A stretch of DNA of 35,506 nucleotides from Bacteroides muris (ex Afrizal et al. 2022) (GCF_004793475.1 NZ_SRYZ01000040.1:1-35506); one strand, 5' to 3'. Counted from the first letter of the stretch, positions 1 to 7,977 are shown. Translations and numbers: made by a program. Notes: generated by a model not told the origin, from the sequence alone.

Positions 1-135
1 TCGTCTAAACTGACGGGCTAATTCTTCGTATCCTTTGTTCTCGCTGAATAGTTACAACAGAGCCTACTTTTCTTAAATAGAGTTAATAAAAAGCAGAAAT
101 ACACCAAAATAGCATGTTATATAACATAAACCGTG

Positions 136-143
136 TATATTTG
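136..143 (+). promoter_or_regulatory. Bacteroides-type -7 box of the candidate small RNA
   Basis: TATATTTG followed by C matches the Bacteroides -7 consensus TAnnTTTG. No good TTTG -33 box is seen 19-21 nt upstream, so the promoter is only half supported. A hairpin plus T-tract lies about 45-75 nt downstream, which suggests a short transcription unit. Confidence 0.45.
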
Positions 144-147
144 CACT

Positions 148-218
148 GTGTTTTTCATGGTATTAGATTTAAGGTTAATAAAGATTGGGTGTCTGGGATA
201 GATACCCTTCTTTTTTTA
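148..218 (+). ncRNA. candidate small RNA with its own promoter and intrinsic terminator
   Basis: The segment lies between a -7 box at 136-143 and an intrinsic terminator. The terminator stem is GGGTGTCT (187-194) with AGATACCC (200-207), a 5-nt loop and a T-rich tract at 208-218. No ORF with a start codon fills the roughly 70 nt. The 5' half contains GGTATTAGATTTAAGGTTAA, a phrase I recall as recurring in intergenic regions of Bacteroides genomes, as expected for a multi-copy small RNA family. That recollection is unverified. The transcript would end about 90 nt upstream of the separate promoter of the permease gene, so it is more likely free-standing than a leader. Exact ends are estimates. 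Confidence 0.5.
187..218 (+). terminator. intrinsic terminator of the candidate small RNA
   Basis: An eight-base-pair stem with one G-T wobble (187-194 with 200-207), loop GGGAT, is followed by TTCTTTTTTT. It separates the upstream unit from the permease promoter. Confidence 0.6.
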
Positions 219-284
219 TAATACATTCCTTACCAAAATCCATCCCTCATTAATCTCTTTCATTGAAGAAAAAGCTGTACAGTA

Positions 285-316
285 CTTGTTTTTCTCCTTG
301 TCTCATTGTACATTTG
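285..316 (+). promoter_or_regulatory. promoter of the nucleoside permease operon
   Basis: CTTG at 285-288 (-33 box, 3 of 4 to TTTG) and TACATTTG at 309-316 (-7 box) are separated by 20 nt, the normal Bacteroides spacing. The expected transcript start near 321 gives a leader of about 35 nt before the ATG at 355. Confidence 0.65.
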
Positions 317-354
317 CATCTATTACATAATTTAAAATATAAAAAGCTAATATT

Positions 355-1614
355 ATGAGCATCAAATTCCGACTCACTGCCATGCAATTCCTGCAATTCT
401 TTGTCTGGGGAGCATGGCTGATTTCATTAGGTGGTTACATGGGCGGTACGTTACATTTTGAAGGCGGACAAATCGGAGCAATCTTTGCAACCATGGGCAT
501 CGCCTCACTAATAATGCCCGGCCTGACCGGTATCGTTGCTGACAAATGGATAAACGCCGAACGCCTTTATGGTATACTACACCTGGTTGGCGCCGGTGCC
601 CTGATTTATGCTTCAACTGCCACTACGTACAACCACATGTACTGGGCCATGCTACTCAACATGCTTGTTTATATGCCCACGTTATCCTTGGCCAACACTG
701 TATCCTACAATGCACTGGAAAGATATAAAATGGACTTGGTGAAAGACTTCCCTCCCATCCGTGTATGGGGAACAGTAGGTTTTATCTGTGCGATGTGGGC
801 TGTGGACCTCACCGGATTCAAGGCGAGTGCGGCACAACTCTATGTGGCAGCCATATCGGCAGCTGCGCTGGGGCTTTACGCCTTCACCCTTCCTGCCTGC
901 CCCCCCATGCGCTGCGAAGGAAAAACAATGCTCTCCGCTTTCGGGCTGGATGCACTGGTGCTGTTCAAGCGCAAGAAGATGGCTATTTTCTTCTTGTTCT
1001 CCATGCTGCTGGGAGCCGCTCTTCAAATAACAAACACATACGGTGACCTTTTCCTGGGTTCGTTTGCTTCCATACCCGAATATGCGGATTCATTCGGTGT
1101 AAAACACTCCGTCATCCTACTTTCCATCTCGCAAATGAGTGAGACGCTGTTTATCCTTGCCATCCCATTCTTCCTGAAACATTTCGGAATCAAACGCGTT
1201 ATGTTAATAAGCATGTTTGCATGGGTATTCCGTTTCGGACTTTTTGCCCTCGGAGACCCGGGAAGCGGACTATGGATGCTCGTTCTTTCGATGATTGTCT
1301 ATGGTATGGCATTTGACTTTTTCAATGTATCGGGCTCACTGTTTACAGAAATGGAGGCACATCCCAGTATCCGCGCTAGCGCACAAGGTTTGTTCTTTAT
1401 GATGACAAACGGTGTGGGAGCCATCATCGGAGGCTATGCCAGCGGAGCCGTGGTGGATGCCTTCTCGGTATATGCCGGAGGCGGAGGACTGGTAAGCCGC
1501 GACTGGACACCGGTATGGTTTATCTTTGCAGGATATGCCTTAGTCATAGGTTTGTTGTTTGGAATAGTATTCCGCTATAAACATAATCCAGAAAAAGCAG
1601 AGAAAGCAGATTGA
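355..1614 (+). CDS. MFS nucleoside:H+ symporter (NupG/XapB-like)
   Basis: A 419-residue polytopic membrane protein with about twelve hydrophobic segments. The N-terminus MSIKFRLTAMQFLQFFVWGA and the following GGYMGG stretch are typical of the nucleoside:H+ symporter branch of the major facilitator superfamily. It probably imports purine or pyrimidine nucleosides across the inner membrane using the proton gradient. The ATG at 355 is preceded by a good promoter (285-316). The next gene starts 22 nt after the stop, so co-transcription is likely. Linkage to a nuclease and an rRNA methylase does not by itself prove a nucleoside substrate; sugar transport by a relative is the main alternative. Confidence 0.85.
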   Translation: MSIKFRLTAMQFLQFFVWGAWLISLGGYMGGTLHFEGGQIGAIFATMGIASLIMPGLTGIVADKWINAERLYGILHLVGAGALIYASTATTYNHMYWAMLLNMLVYMPTLSLANTVSYNALERYKMDLVKDFPPIRVWGTVGFICAMWAVDLTGFKASAAQLYVAAISAAALGLYAFTLPACPPMRCEGKTMLSAFGLDALVLFKRKKMAIFFLFSMLLGAALQITNTYGDLFLGSFASIPEYADSFGVKHSVILLSISQMSETLFILAIPFFLKHFGIKRVMLISMFAWVFRFGLFALGDPGSGLWMLVLSMIVYGMAFDFFNVSGSLFTEMEAHPSIRASAQGLFFMMTNGVGAIIGGYASGAVVDAFSVYAGGGGLVSRDWTPVWFIFAGYALVIGLLFGIVFRYKHNPEKAEKAD

Positions 1615-1636
1615 GAATCTGGTTGACTTAACAAGT

Positions 1637-2221
1637 ATGAAGAAGAAGAAAATAGAGCTACAAGTGCTGAATATTTCCAACAGCCAAGCGCAAGCGGGTG
1701 CATACGCACTGGTATTGGGCGAGGTGGACGGTAAACGCCAACTACCGATTATCATAGGTGCTACCGAAGCGCAAGCTATGATTATTGAGATGAAAGGTAT
1801 CGTACCACCCCGTCCGTTGACCCATAACCTATTCGCCTCCGTTCTTGAAGTGCTGGGCGTAAAACTGATGCGCATTCTTATCTATAAAGTAGACAACGGA
1901 ATATTCTACTCTTACCTTTATATGAAAACCGAAGAAACCATTCTCCGGATTGATGCGCGTACCAGCGACGCCGTTGCCTTGGCATTACGCATGAATGCTC
2001 CTATCTTTATCTACGAAGATATCCTTGAAGCAGAATGTCTGAAAATCGTCGAAGGTTCCACCGACCCGACGAAAGACAGCGAACCGGACAAAGATGAACT
2101 GTTGCAGGAAGACTCGATAGACATACTGAAAACAGCCCTGCAAAAAGCAGTCGATGAAGAAGACTATGAACGTGCCGCACGGCTAAGAGACCAGATTAAT
2201 CAACTCAAAAACAATTTGTAA
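1637..2221 (+). CDS. bifunctional nuclease family protein (DUF151) with C-terminal UVR motif
   Basis: A 194-residue soluble protein. Residues about 5-135 form a BFN/DUF151 domain, recognisable from LPIIIGATEAQAMIIEMKG and the RTSDAVALALRMNAPIF segment. Residues about 158-192 form a UvrB/UvrC-type UVR motif (LQKAVDEEDYERAARLRDQI), a short helical hairpin for protein contacts. DUF151 proteins are described as RNase/DNase-like in plants and occur widely in bacteria. In Bacteroidota the BFN-UVR arrangement is common, but the physiological role is not settled. It lies 22 nt after the permease and one base before rsmE, so the three are probably one transcript. Confidence 0.85.
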   Translation: MKKKKIELQVLNISNSQAQAGAYALVLGEVDGKRQLPIIIGATEAQAMIIEMKGIVPPRPLTHNLFASVLEVLGVKLMRILIYKVDNGIFYSYLYMKTEETILRIDARTSDAVALALRMNAPIFIYEDILEAECLKIVEGSTDPTKDSEPDKDELLQEDSIDILKTALQKAVDEEDYERAARLRDQINQLKNNL

Positions 2222-2222
2222 T

Positions 2223-2921
2223 ATGCACGTATTCTATACTCCCGACATACAGGTCTACGCAGAGCTGCCCGAAGAGGAAGCCGCACACGCCATACGCGTC
2301 TTGCGCTTGCAGGCTGGAGACGAAATCATGCTGACAGATGGAAAAGGCTGCTTTTATCGTGCCGAAATCAGTACGGCTACCAACAAGCGCTGTCTGGTGA
2401 ACATTCTGGAAACCCTTCCGCAAGCCCCCTTATGGAAAGGTCATCTGCACATTGCCATGGCGCCCACCAAGAACATGGACCGTACAGAGTGGTTTGCCGA
2501 GAAAGCCACGGAAATAGGTTTTGACGAACTGACATTCCTGAACTGCCGTTTCTCGGAACGAAAAGTCATCAAGACGGAGCGCATCTCCAAAATATTGGTT
2601 TCTGCTATCAAACAGTCGCTCAAAGCCCGTCTGCCTCAACTGAATGAGATGACAGACTTCAACAAATTCATCACACAGCCCTTTTCGGGTCAGAAATTCA
2701 TCGCACACTGTTATGAAGGTAAGAAACAACTTTTGAAAGACATCGTACATTCTGGGGAAGATGCGCTGGTACTAATCGGTCCCGAAGGAGACTTCAGTGA
2801 AGAGGAAGTCCGGAAGGCAGAAGAAAACGGATTTATCTCCATCAGCTTGGGAAAATCAAGGCTACGCACGGAGACAGCGGCACTTGTTGCCTGCCATATT
2901 CTTAATTTACAAAATCAATGA
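2223..2921 (+). CDS. rsmE: 16S rRNA (uracil-1498-N3)-methyltransferase
   Basis: A 232-residue SPOUT-class methyltransferase that methylates N3 of U1498 in 16S rRNA using S-adenosylmethionine. The N-terminal PUA-like part includes the EEAAHAIRVLRLQAGDEI region (residues about 18-35). The C-terminal knot carries the family hallmarks LIGPEGDFSEEEV (about 179-191) and SLGKSRLRTETAALVACHIL (about 208-227). Length fits the family (230-250). The ATG at 2223 follows the stop of the upstream nuclease by one base, suggesting translational coupling. Confidence 0.95.
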   Translation: MHVFYTPDIQVYAELPEEEAAHAIRVLRLQAGDEIMLTDGKGCFYRAEISTATNKRCLVNILETLPQAPLWKGHLHIAMAPTKNMDRTEWFAEKATEIGFDELTFLNCRFSERKVIKTERISKILVSAIKQSLKARLPQLNEMTDFNKFITQPFSGQKFIAHCYEGKKQLLKDIVHSGEDALVLIGPEGDFSEEEVRKAEENGFISISLGKSRLRTETAALVACHILNLQNQ

Positions 2922-2942
2922 TACTCACCAAAACAAAACTAT

Positions 2943-4496
2943 ATGAAGAAAAATCTATTCTTACACTTCTCGCTACTGACGGTACTCATTGTATCGATAA
3001 GCGCCTGTTCATCTAAAAAGCCGGAATATACCTATGTGATTCCTTCCGATGCCTCACAAGTCATCGCAATCAATTTAAAATCATTGGCAGACAAGGCTGG
3101 AGCAAAAGACAAAGAGAACAAAGAAGCTCTGCAAAAACTGACAGATGCCTTGAAAAGCGATATGAATACGGTGACTTACCAACAATTGGAAGCTATATTG
3201 AAAGACCCGACTCAATCGGGAGTGGATGTCAATGCACCAATCTATATCTTCAACGCTCCCTCATTCCCCTATACCACAATGGTGGCCAAGGTTCAGAATG
3301 AAGATGATCTGCTGAAACTTCTGGAGGTGACGGAGAAAGAACAGATAAGCAGTCCGATTGAAGAAGCAGACGGTTACAATTTTGCCCGGCTCAACAAACG
3401 TGCACTGCTTGCCTTCACTCCTACCACGGTTATGGTAGTGAACTATACCGGCACATCGCAACTGGAAAAAGTAAAAGAGGAAATTCCCGCCTTGCTGAAA
3501 CAGACCAAAGAAAACAGCATAAACAGCAACCCCGGTTTCAAGAAAATGCAAAAGCAGAATGGAGACATCAATATGCTCATCTCTCCTTCCAGCCTGCTGA
3601 GTGCATACGCCAATCCGTTGAACTACGGAATATCCCACAACGTCGACCTGAAAGATATGAAGATGCTGGGAAATCTCTCTTTCGAAAAAGGAAAGATTGA
3701 ACTGAAAGTAGAGAGTTATACCGAGAATGCAGAACTGAAAGCACTTTTCGAAAAGCAAATCAAAAGCACCTGTCCCATCGAAAACACGTTCTTGAAATAT
3801 TTCCCCAAATCTACTCTAGCACTGTTCAGTATAGGTATCAATGGAGAAGAGTTCTACAATGTGCTGCAAGAGAACGAACAGTTCCGCAACGATTTCTCCA
3901 TTACCAAAGCTGCCGAAGTGAAGAACTTGTTCAGTGCCTTCCATAACGACCTGACCGTAGGTCTAATCAATGTAACCATGAACAGTAATCCTTCTTTTCT
4001 GGCCTACGCCAGCGTAAAGAACGATGCTCCCTTGAAAACCCTTTATGAAAAAAAGTCCGAACTGGGACTGAAGCGTGGCGAAGACATCATGAAGCTGAAT
4101 GAGAATGAATATGTCTATAAATCACGCGCTATCAACATATTTTTCGGCATACGCAACAAGCAGATGTACGCTACCAATGACGAACTGCTGTACAAGAATG
4201 TATGCAAGACCGTTGACCCGTCTGCCAAAGAAACGGAGTTTGCTTCCGGCCTGAAAGGCAAGCGCACAGCCTTTGTCATCAATGCTGAAGCCGTACTCGA
4301 CCTGCCCGTTGTAAAAATGCTTGTTGGATTCGGTGGACAAGAGTATAGCACCTATTACTCACTGCTCGGCAATATCTCGCACCTGGAAGCCGTTGGCAAC
4401 GAGGACAAGGCGACCGTCACCCTGCAACTGAAAAACAAGAATGCCAACGCACTGAAACAGATTGTGGACTTCATCAAACAGTTTACGGGCATGTAA
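2943..4496 (+). CDS. DUF4836 family lipoprotein
   Basis: A 517-residue exported protein. The first 22 residues are a lipoprotein signal with lipobox SISAC at the end, followed by SSKK, so it is probably anchored to the outer or inner membrane. The opening YTYVIPSDASQVIAINLKSL is characteristic of DUF4836, a family largely confined to Bacteroidota with no established biochemical role. No catalytic motif is visible. It begins 21 nt after rsmE and is followed by an ABC ATPase. An inverted repeat at 4497-4532 follows directly after its stop codon. Confidence 0.8.
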   Translation: MKKNLFLHFSLLTVLIVSISACSSKKPEYTYVIPSDASQVIAINLKSLADKAGAKDKENKEALQKLTDALKSDMNTVTYQQLEAILKDPTQSGVDVNAPIYIFNAPSFPYTTMVAKVQNEDDLLKLLEVTEKEQISSPIEEADGYNFARLNKRALLAFTPTTVMVVNYTGTSQLEKVKEEIPALLKQTKENSINSNPGFKKMQKQNGDINMLISPSSLLSAYANPLNYGISHNVDLKDMKMLGNLSFEKGKIELKVESYTENAELKALFEKQIKSTCPIENTFLKYFPKSTLALFSIGINGEEFYNVLQENEQFRNDFSITKAAEVKNLFSAFHNDLTVGLINVTMNSNPSFLAYASVKNDAPLKTLYEKKSELGLKRGEDIMKLNENEYVYKSRAINIFFGIRNKQMYATNDELLYKNVCKTVDPSAKETEFASGLKGKRTAFVINAEAVLDLPVVKMLVGFGGQEYSTYYSLLGNISHLEAVGNEDKATVTLQLKNKNANALKQIVDFIKQFTGM

Positions 4497-4532
4497 TTAA
4501 GGATTAAAAGATTGCAGTTTACTAATCCTTAA
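4497..4532 (+). repeat. intergenic hairpin between DUF4836 gene and ABC ATPase
   Basis: TTAAGGATTA (4497-4506) is perfectly complementary to TAATCCTTAA (4523-4532) across a 16-nt loop. There is no long T-tract, so it is not a convincing intrinsic terminator. It could be an mRNA processing or stability element inside the operon. Confidence 0.55.
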
Positions 4533-4559
4533 TCCCTAACATTCAACATCAGATTATAA

Positions 4560-5204
4560 ATGAATAGTATTCACCTGCGGCAAACACTACCCAAAGTGTT
4601 TGCCGACCGTGATGCCGTCAGCTCAGACGTATGGCATCGGGACATTATCTTCCACAAGGAAAAACGTTATCTTATAGAAGCCGCTTCGGGTACCGGAAAA
4701 TCATCGCTTTGCAGTTATATCTACGGCTACCGCAACGATTACCAAGGAATCATCAACTTTGATGAACGTAACATCCGTTCACTCTCTGCCAATGATTGGA
4801 CAGATATTCGAAAGCACTCGCTCAGCATTCTTTTTCAGGAGTTGCGCATCTTCCCCGAACTGACCGCTATCGAGAACATACAACTGAAGAACCGGCTTAC
4901 CAATTTCAAAAAGAGGAAAGAAGTCCTCGCTCTTTTTGAGGCAATCGGCATTGCAGACAAGCTAAACGAAAAAGCCGGAAAGCTGTCTTTCGGCCAGCAA
5001 CAAAGAGTAGCCTTTATCCGCAGCCTCTGCCAGCCTTTCGACTTCATCTTTCTGGACGAACCCATCAGCCATCTGGATGACGAGAATGGAACAATCATGA
5101 GCAGGCTACTGACAGAAGAAGCCAACCGCCAAGGAGCAGGAATCATAGTGACTTCCATCGGCAAACATCTGGAATTGGATTATGATGAAATTTATCGATT
5201 ATAA
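4560..5204 (+). CDS. ABC transporter ATP-binding protein
   Basis: A 214-residue nucleotide-binding subunit of the MacB/LolD-like exporter type. The Walker A region reads EAASGTGKSS (about 41-50), the Q-loop ILFQE (about 89-93), the signature LSFGQQQR (about 142-149) and Walker B FIFLDEP (about 162-168). The usual H-loop histidine after Walker B (VTH) appears as VTS in GIIVTSIGKHLEL, so a switch residue seems to be missing. This is from eye alignment. The likely partner is the FtsX-like permease at 8788-9993, now separated from it by an inserted island. It follows the DUF4836 gene by 63 nt. Confidence 0.85.
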   Translation: MNSIHLRQTLPKVFADRDAVSSDVWHRDIIFHKEKRYLIEAASGTGKSSLCSYIYGYRNDYQGIINFDERNIRSLSANDWTDIRKHSLSILFQELRIFPELTAIENIQLKNRLTNFKKRKEVLALFEAIGIADKLNEKAGKLSFGQQQRVAFIRSLCQPFDFIFLDEPISHLDDENGTIMSRLLTEEANRQGAGIIVTSIGKHLELDYDEIYRL

Positions 5205-5209
5205 ACATG

Positions 5210-5319
5210 TTAATGTGCTAATATGCCAATGTGCCAATGACCTGCGGCGTGACAGCACAATGTAAATGCAGCGCAGCCCATTGGCATATTAGTACATTAA
5301 CCACATTAGCACATTAAAA
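5210..5319 (+). repeat. Bacteroides intergenic repeat, copy 1, with long inverted arms
   Basis: TTAATGTGCTAATATGCCAA (first 20 nt of a 22-nt arm, 5210-5231) pairs with the arm at 5279-5300 at 21 of 22 positions, and the block ends TTAGCACATTAAA near 5317. A related block lies at 22149-22207: both contain TGTAA, a few bases later GCGCAGC, then CATATTA and a terminal GCACATTAAA. The element begins five bases after the ATPase stop codon. I recall similar 'attagcacattaaa' blocks between genes in Bacteroides, but copy number here is unknown. Confidence 0.65.
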
Positions 5320-5348
5320 TAAACACATAGCGAAAAAGTAAATTTGGG

Positions 5349-5397
5349 CAAAGCGTAGCGAATTAGCTGATAGAGCGTTCGTTACGCTTTGTTTTTC
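5349..5397 (+). terminator. terminator-like hairpin at the integrase end of the island
   Basis: CAAAGCGTAGCGAA (5349-5362) pairs with TTCGTTACGCTTTG (5378-5391) at 13 of 14 positions across a 15-nt loop and is followed by TTTTTC. It may end transcription from the ATPase operon or lie in the recombination region of the element. Confidence 0.55.
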
Positions 5398-5418
5398 TAT
5401 GGGACAGAGCCAACGAGA

Positions 5419-5485
5419 TACCACCTCGAAGCCAAACGGTGCAGAAGTTCAGTTACCACCTCGTTACTCCCGTAACGGGTGCAGA
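5419..5485 (+). repeat. imperfect direct repeats upstream of the integrase gene
   Basis: TACCACCTCG occurs at 5419-5428 and 5454-5463, each followed after 9 or 14 nt by GGTGCAGA (5438-5445 and 5478-5485). Position between the presumed end of the element and int is where arm-type integrase binding sites lie in CTnDOT/NBU-type elements. Function is inferred from position only. Confidence 0.4.
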
Positions 5486-5541
5486 TTTCTTGTTAAAAGG
5501 TTCTGTTTCTGCGTTTTGCGTAGATTTACATAGCTGTCGGT

Positions 5542-5584
5542 AACTCACTAAGAACTAATTTTGTAACCAAAAAAGTAGTGAGTT
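5542..5584 (+). promoter_or_regulatory. integrase promoter inside an inverted repeat
   Basis: AACTCACTA (5542-5550) is exactly complementary to TAGTGAGTT (5576-5584), and the right arm touches the ATG at 5585. A -7 box TAATTTTG lies between the arms at 5556-5563; no clear -33 box is seen. The dyad could be an operator, or an mRNA hairpin if transcription starts further upstream. Confidence 0.45.
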
Positions 5585-6817
5585 ATGCGAAGTACATTCA
5601 AAGTGTTATTCTACGTGAAGAAAGGTAGTGCCAAACCCAACGGCAACCTGCCTCTGATGTGCCGTATCACGGTGGACGGCGAGATTAAACAGTTCAGTTG
5701 CAAGATGGACGTTCCCCCACGCTTGTGGGACGTGAAGAACAGCCGTGCTTCGGGCAAGAGCGTCGAAGCGCAGAGAATCAACCTTGCAGTGGATAAAATC
5801 CGTGTGGAGGTGAACCGCCGCTACCAAGAACTGATACAGACGGACGGTTATGTTACCGCCGCCAAACTCAAAGACGCCTATCTCGGTATCGGCATCAAGC
5901 AGGAAACCTTGCTGAAGCTGTTCGAGCAGCACAACGCCGAGTTTGAGAAGAAAGTCGGGCACAGCAGGGCGCAGGGGACTTTTACCCGTTATCGGACGGT
6001 CTGCAACCATATTCGGGAGTTCCTGCCCCATACCTACAAGCGTGAGGATATTCCGTTAAAGGAACTCAACCTCACATTCATCAACGACTTCGAGTATTTT
6101 TTGCGCACGGAGAAGAAATGCCGCACCAATACCGTGTGGGGCTACATGATTGTGTTGAAGCACATCGTTTCCTTTGCGAGAAACGACGGGCGTTTGCCGT
6201 TCAATCCCTTTGCGGGATATATCAACTCACCCGAAAGCGTGGATAGGGGCTACCTCACACAAACGGAGATACAGACGCTCATGGACGCACCGATGAAGAA
6301 CGCCACCCACGAGCTTGTACGGGACTTGTTCGTCTTTTCGGTGTTCACGGGTTTGGCGTATTCGGACGTGAAGAACCTCACCGCCGACCGCCTGCAAACA
6401 TTCTTCGACGGCAACCTGTGGATAATCACACGAAGAAAGAAGACCAACACCGAATCGAACATCCGCCTTTTGGATGTTCCCAAGCGTATCATCGAAAAGT
6501 ACAAGGGACTGGCAAGAGACGGTCATGTTTTCCCCGTTCCGAGCAACGGAAGTTGCAACAAGATACTTAAAGATATAGGTAGACAATGCGGCTTCAAGAT
6601 ACGTTTGACCTATCACGTTGCACGCCACACGAACGCTACGACCGTACTTTTATCGCACGGCGTACCCATCGAAACGGTGAGCCGTCTTTTGGGGCATACC
6701 AACATAAAGACCACCCAAATTTACGCCAAAATCACCGCCCAGAAGATAAGCCAAGACATGGAAACCTTGTCGCACAAGTTGGAAGATATGGAGAAGAATA
6801 TCTGCCGAGCCATCTAA
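5585..6817 (+). CDS. tyrosine recombinase / integrase, CTnDOT IntDOT-like
   Basis: A 410-residue site-specific recombinase, the usual length for Bacteroides integrases. The order is an N-terminal arm-binding region (about 1-100, starting MRSTFKVLFYVKKGSAKPNG), a SAM-like core-binding domain (about 108-210) and a C-terminal catalytic domain (about 220-400). Catalytic landmarks are FSVFTGLAYSDVKNL (here Ser replaces the first Arg, as described for IntDOT-type enzymes), RRKKTN, HVARHTNATTVLLSHG (HxxR), the box LLGHTNIKTTQIYAKI (His) and its Tyr nucleophile. All seem intact. GC content is higher than in the GNAT gene of the same island. The next gene starts 17 nt downstream. Confidence 0.92.
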   Translation: MRSTFKVLFYVKKGSAKPNGNLPLMCRITVDGEIKQFSCKMDVPPRLWDVKNSRASGKSVEAQRINLAVDKIRVEVNRRYQELIQTDGYVTAAKLKDAYLGIGIKQETLLKLFEQHNAEFEKKVGHSRAQGTFTRYRTVCNHIREFLPHTYKREDIPLKELNLTFINDFEYFLRTEKKCRTNTVWGYMIVLKHIVSFARNDGRLPFNPFAGYINSPESVDRGYLTQTEIQTLMDAPMKNATHELVRDLFVFSVFTGLAYSDVKNLTADRLQTFFDGNLWIITRRKKTNTESNIRLLDVPKRIIEKYKGLARDGHVFPVPSNGSCNKILKDIGRQCGFKIRLTYHVARHTNATTVLLSHGVPIETVSRLLGHTNIKTTQIYAKITAQKISQDMETLSHKLEDMEKNICRAI

Positions 6818-6834
6818 TTAAAAACAGAATACCG

Positions 6835-7227
6835 ATGAAAGAAGAAAGGAATATTATCACGATGGACGAGCAGGGCAATATCTTCCTGCCGGGCGATATA
6901 GGTGCAACCGCCATGACCGAGCGGGAAATCTGCGAACTGTTCGGGGTTATCGCCCCGACGGTTCGGGCAGGGATAAAGGCACTCTGCAAAAGCGGAGTTT
7001 TGAGTATATATGACATAAAGCGCATTATCCGCATATCGGACAGATACAGCGCGGAGGTTTACAACCTCGAAACGATAGCCGCCCTCGCTTTCCGTATCGA
7101 ATCGTTCGGGGCGGCGAAAGTCCGCAAAGTGTTGTTGGAAAGGATTATAAACAGGCGAAAAGAGAAAACGACGGTATTCGTGTCGGTTGTTTCGGACGGC
7201 AAGCCCAACAGCCGTTGGAAAGCATGA
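6835..7227 (+). CDS. small helix-turn-helix protein of a mobile element
   Basis: A protein of about 130 residues from the ATG at 6835 (MKEERNIITMDEQGN), 17 nt after int. An in-frame extension upstream exists only inside the integrase coding sequence and is rejected. The middle part (MTEREICELFGVIAPTVRAG, residues about 27-46) reads as a helix-turn-helix. The second half, around YNLETIAALAFRIESFGAAK, resembles small proteins that sit beside integrase and mobilization genes in Bacteroides elements. It may regulate int or the mob genes; there is no direct evidence. Confidence 0.75.
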   Translation: MKEERNIITMDEQGNIFLPGDIGATAMTEREICELFGVIAPTVRAGIKALCKSGVLSIYDIKRIIRISDRYSAEVYNLETIAALAFRIESFGAAKVRKVLLERIINRRKEKTTVFVSVVSDGKPNSRWKA

Positions 7228-7230
7228 TGA

Positions 7231-7304
7231 TATATCAACATACCAACATGCAAACATACCAATATATCAGCATACCAACATGCAAACCTATCACTATGGT
7301 GATA
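7231..7304 (+). repeat. iteron-like direct repeats and small dyad before the relaxase remnant
   Basis: A 25-nt unit occurs at 7231-7255 and 7263-7287 with one mismatch; its core is CATACCAACATGCAAAC. It is followed by the dyad TATCACTATGGTGATA at 7289-7304. Such repeats are common near mobilization genes of Bacteroides elements (recalled), so this could be part of an origin of transfer or a protein-binding region. No nic site is identified. Confidence 0.45.
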
Positions 7305-7398
7305 TATGTTGCAGGTTCTATTCCTCTTTTCAGAGGAAAGCGGAGCAATCATTTCCGTTTACAAAGGCAAAGCAAGCACGGGGCTTTATGTCAGCTAA

Positions 7399-7947
7399 AA
7401 GGTCAAGACATTGGAAAAAGAGAACACCGCCCTGCATAGGGAGGTAGCCGACCACGAGGAAACCATCGAAGCCCTGCAAGACAGAATACAGACCATGCAG
7501 GCAGACCACAGCCGACAGATGGCGGAAATAGAACGGAAGCACCGCAGGAAGATAGCGGACAAGGAAACGAAGCACAAGGAAGAAATATCTTTCTTGAAAA
7601 CGGTAATCGCAAAGGCGGCGGCATGGTTTCCCTATTTCCGTGAAATGCTCCGTATCGAAAACCTCTGCCGTCTTATTGGGTTCGATGAAAGACAGACCGC
7701 AACGCTTGTCAAGGGAAAGCCGTTGGAGTATGCAGGGGAACTCTATTCGGAGGAACACGGACGGAAATTCACGACCGAAAAGGCAGGGTTTCAAGTGGTG
7801 AAAGACCCCACGGACGGGACGAGATTGGTTCTTGCCATTGACCGAAAGCCCATTGCCGAGTGGTTTAAGGAACAGTTCGAGAAGTTAAGGCAGAACATAC
7901 GCCGACCTATACAACTGCAAAGGAAAAGCAGAGGAATGAAACTGTAA
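7399..7947 (+). pseudogene. truncated MobV-like relaxase, C-terminal part only
   Basis: The reading frame opens after an in-frame TAA at 7396-7398 with no ATG; TTG at 7411 is the first possible start. About 180 residues remain. Residues 1-70 are a charged coiled coil (LEKENTALHREVADHEETIE), followed by a globular tail around AWFPYFREMLRIENLCRLIG and EWFKEQFEKLRQNIR. This matches the tail I associate with Bacteroides MobV/Pre-type relaxases, whose N-terminal 250-300 residues hold the nicking centre. That part is absent: upstream are only repeats and broken frames. Most likely a deletion remnant. An expressed short protein from TTG cannot be excluded. Confidence 0.65.
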
Positions 7948-7977
7948 TCGACTTATTGCACTGAAAAACATAAATTG

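Noticed and set aside
1..60. Short minus-strand coding-like stretch ending FSENKGYEELARQFRR at the window edge
   Set aside because: It is preceded by an in-frame stop and has no start codon in the visible part, so it cannot be called.
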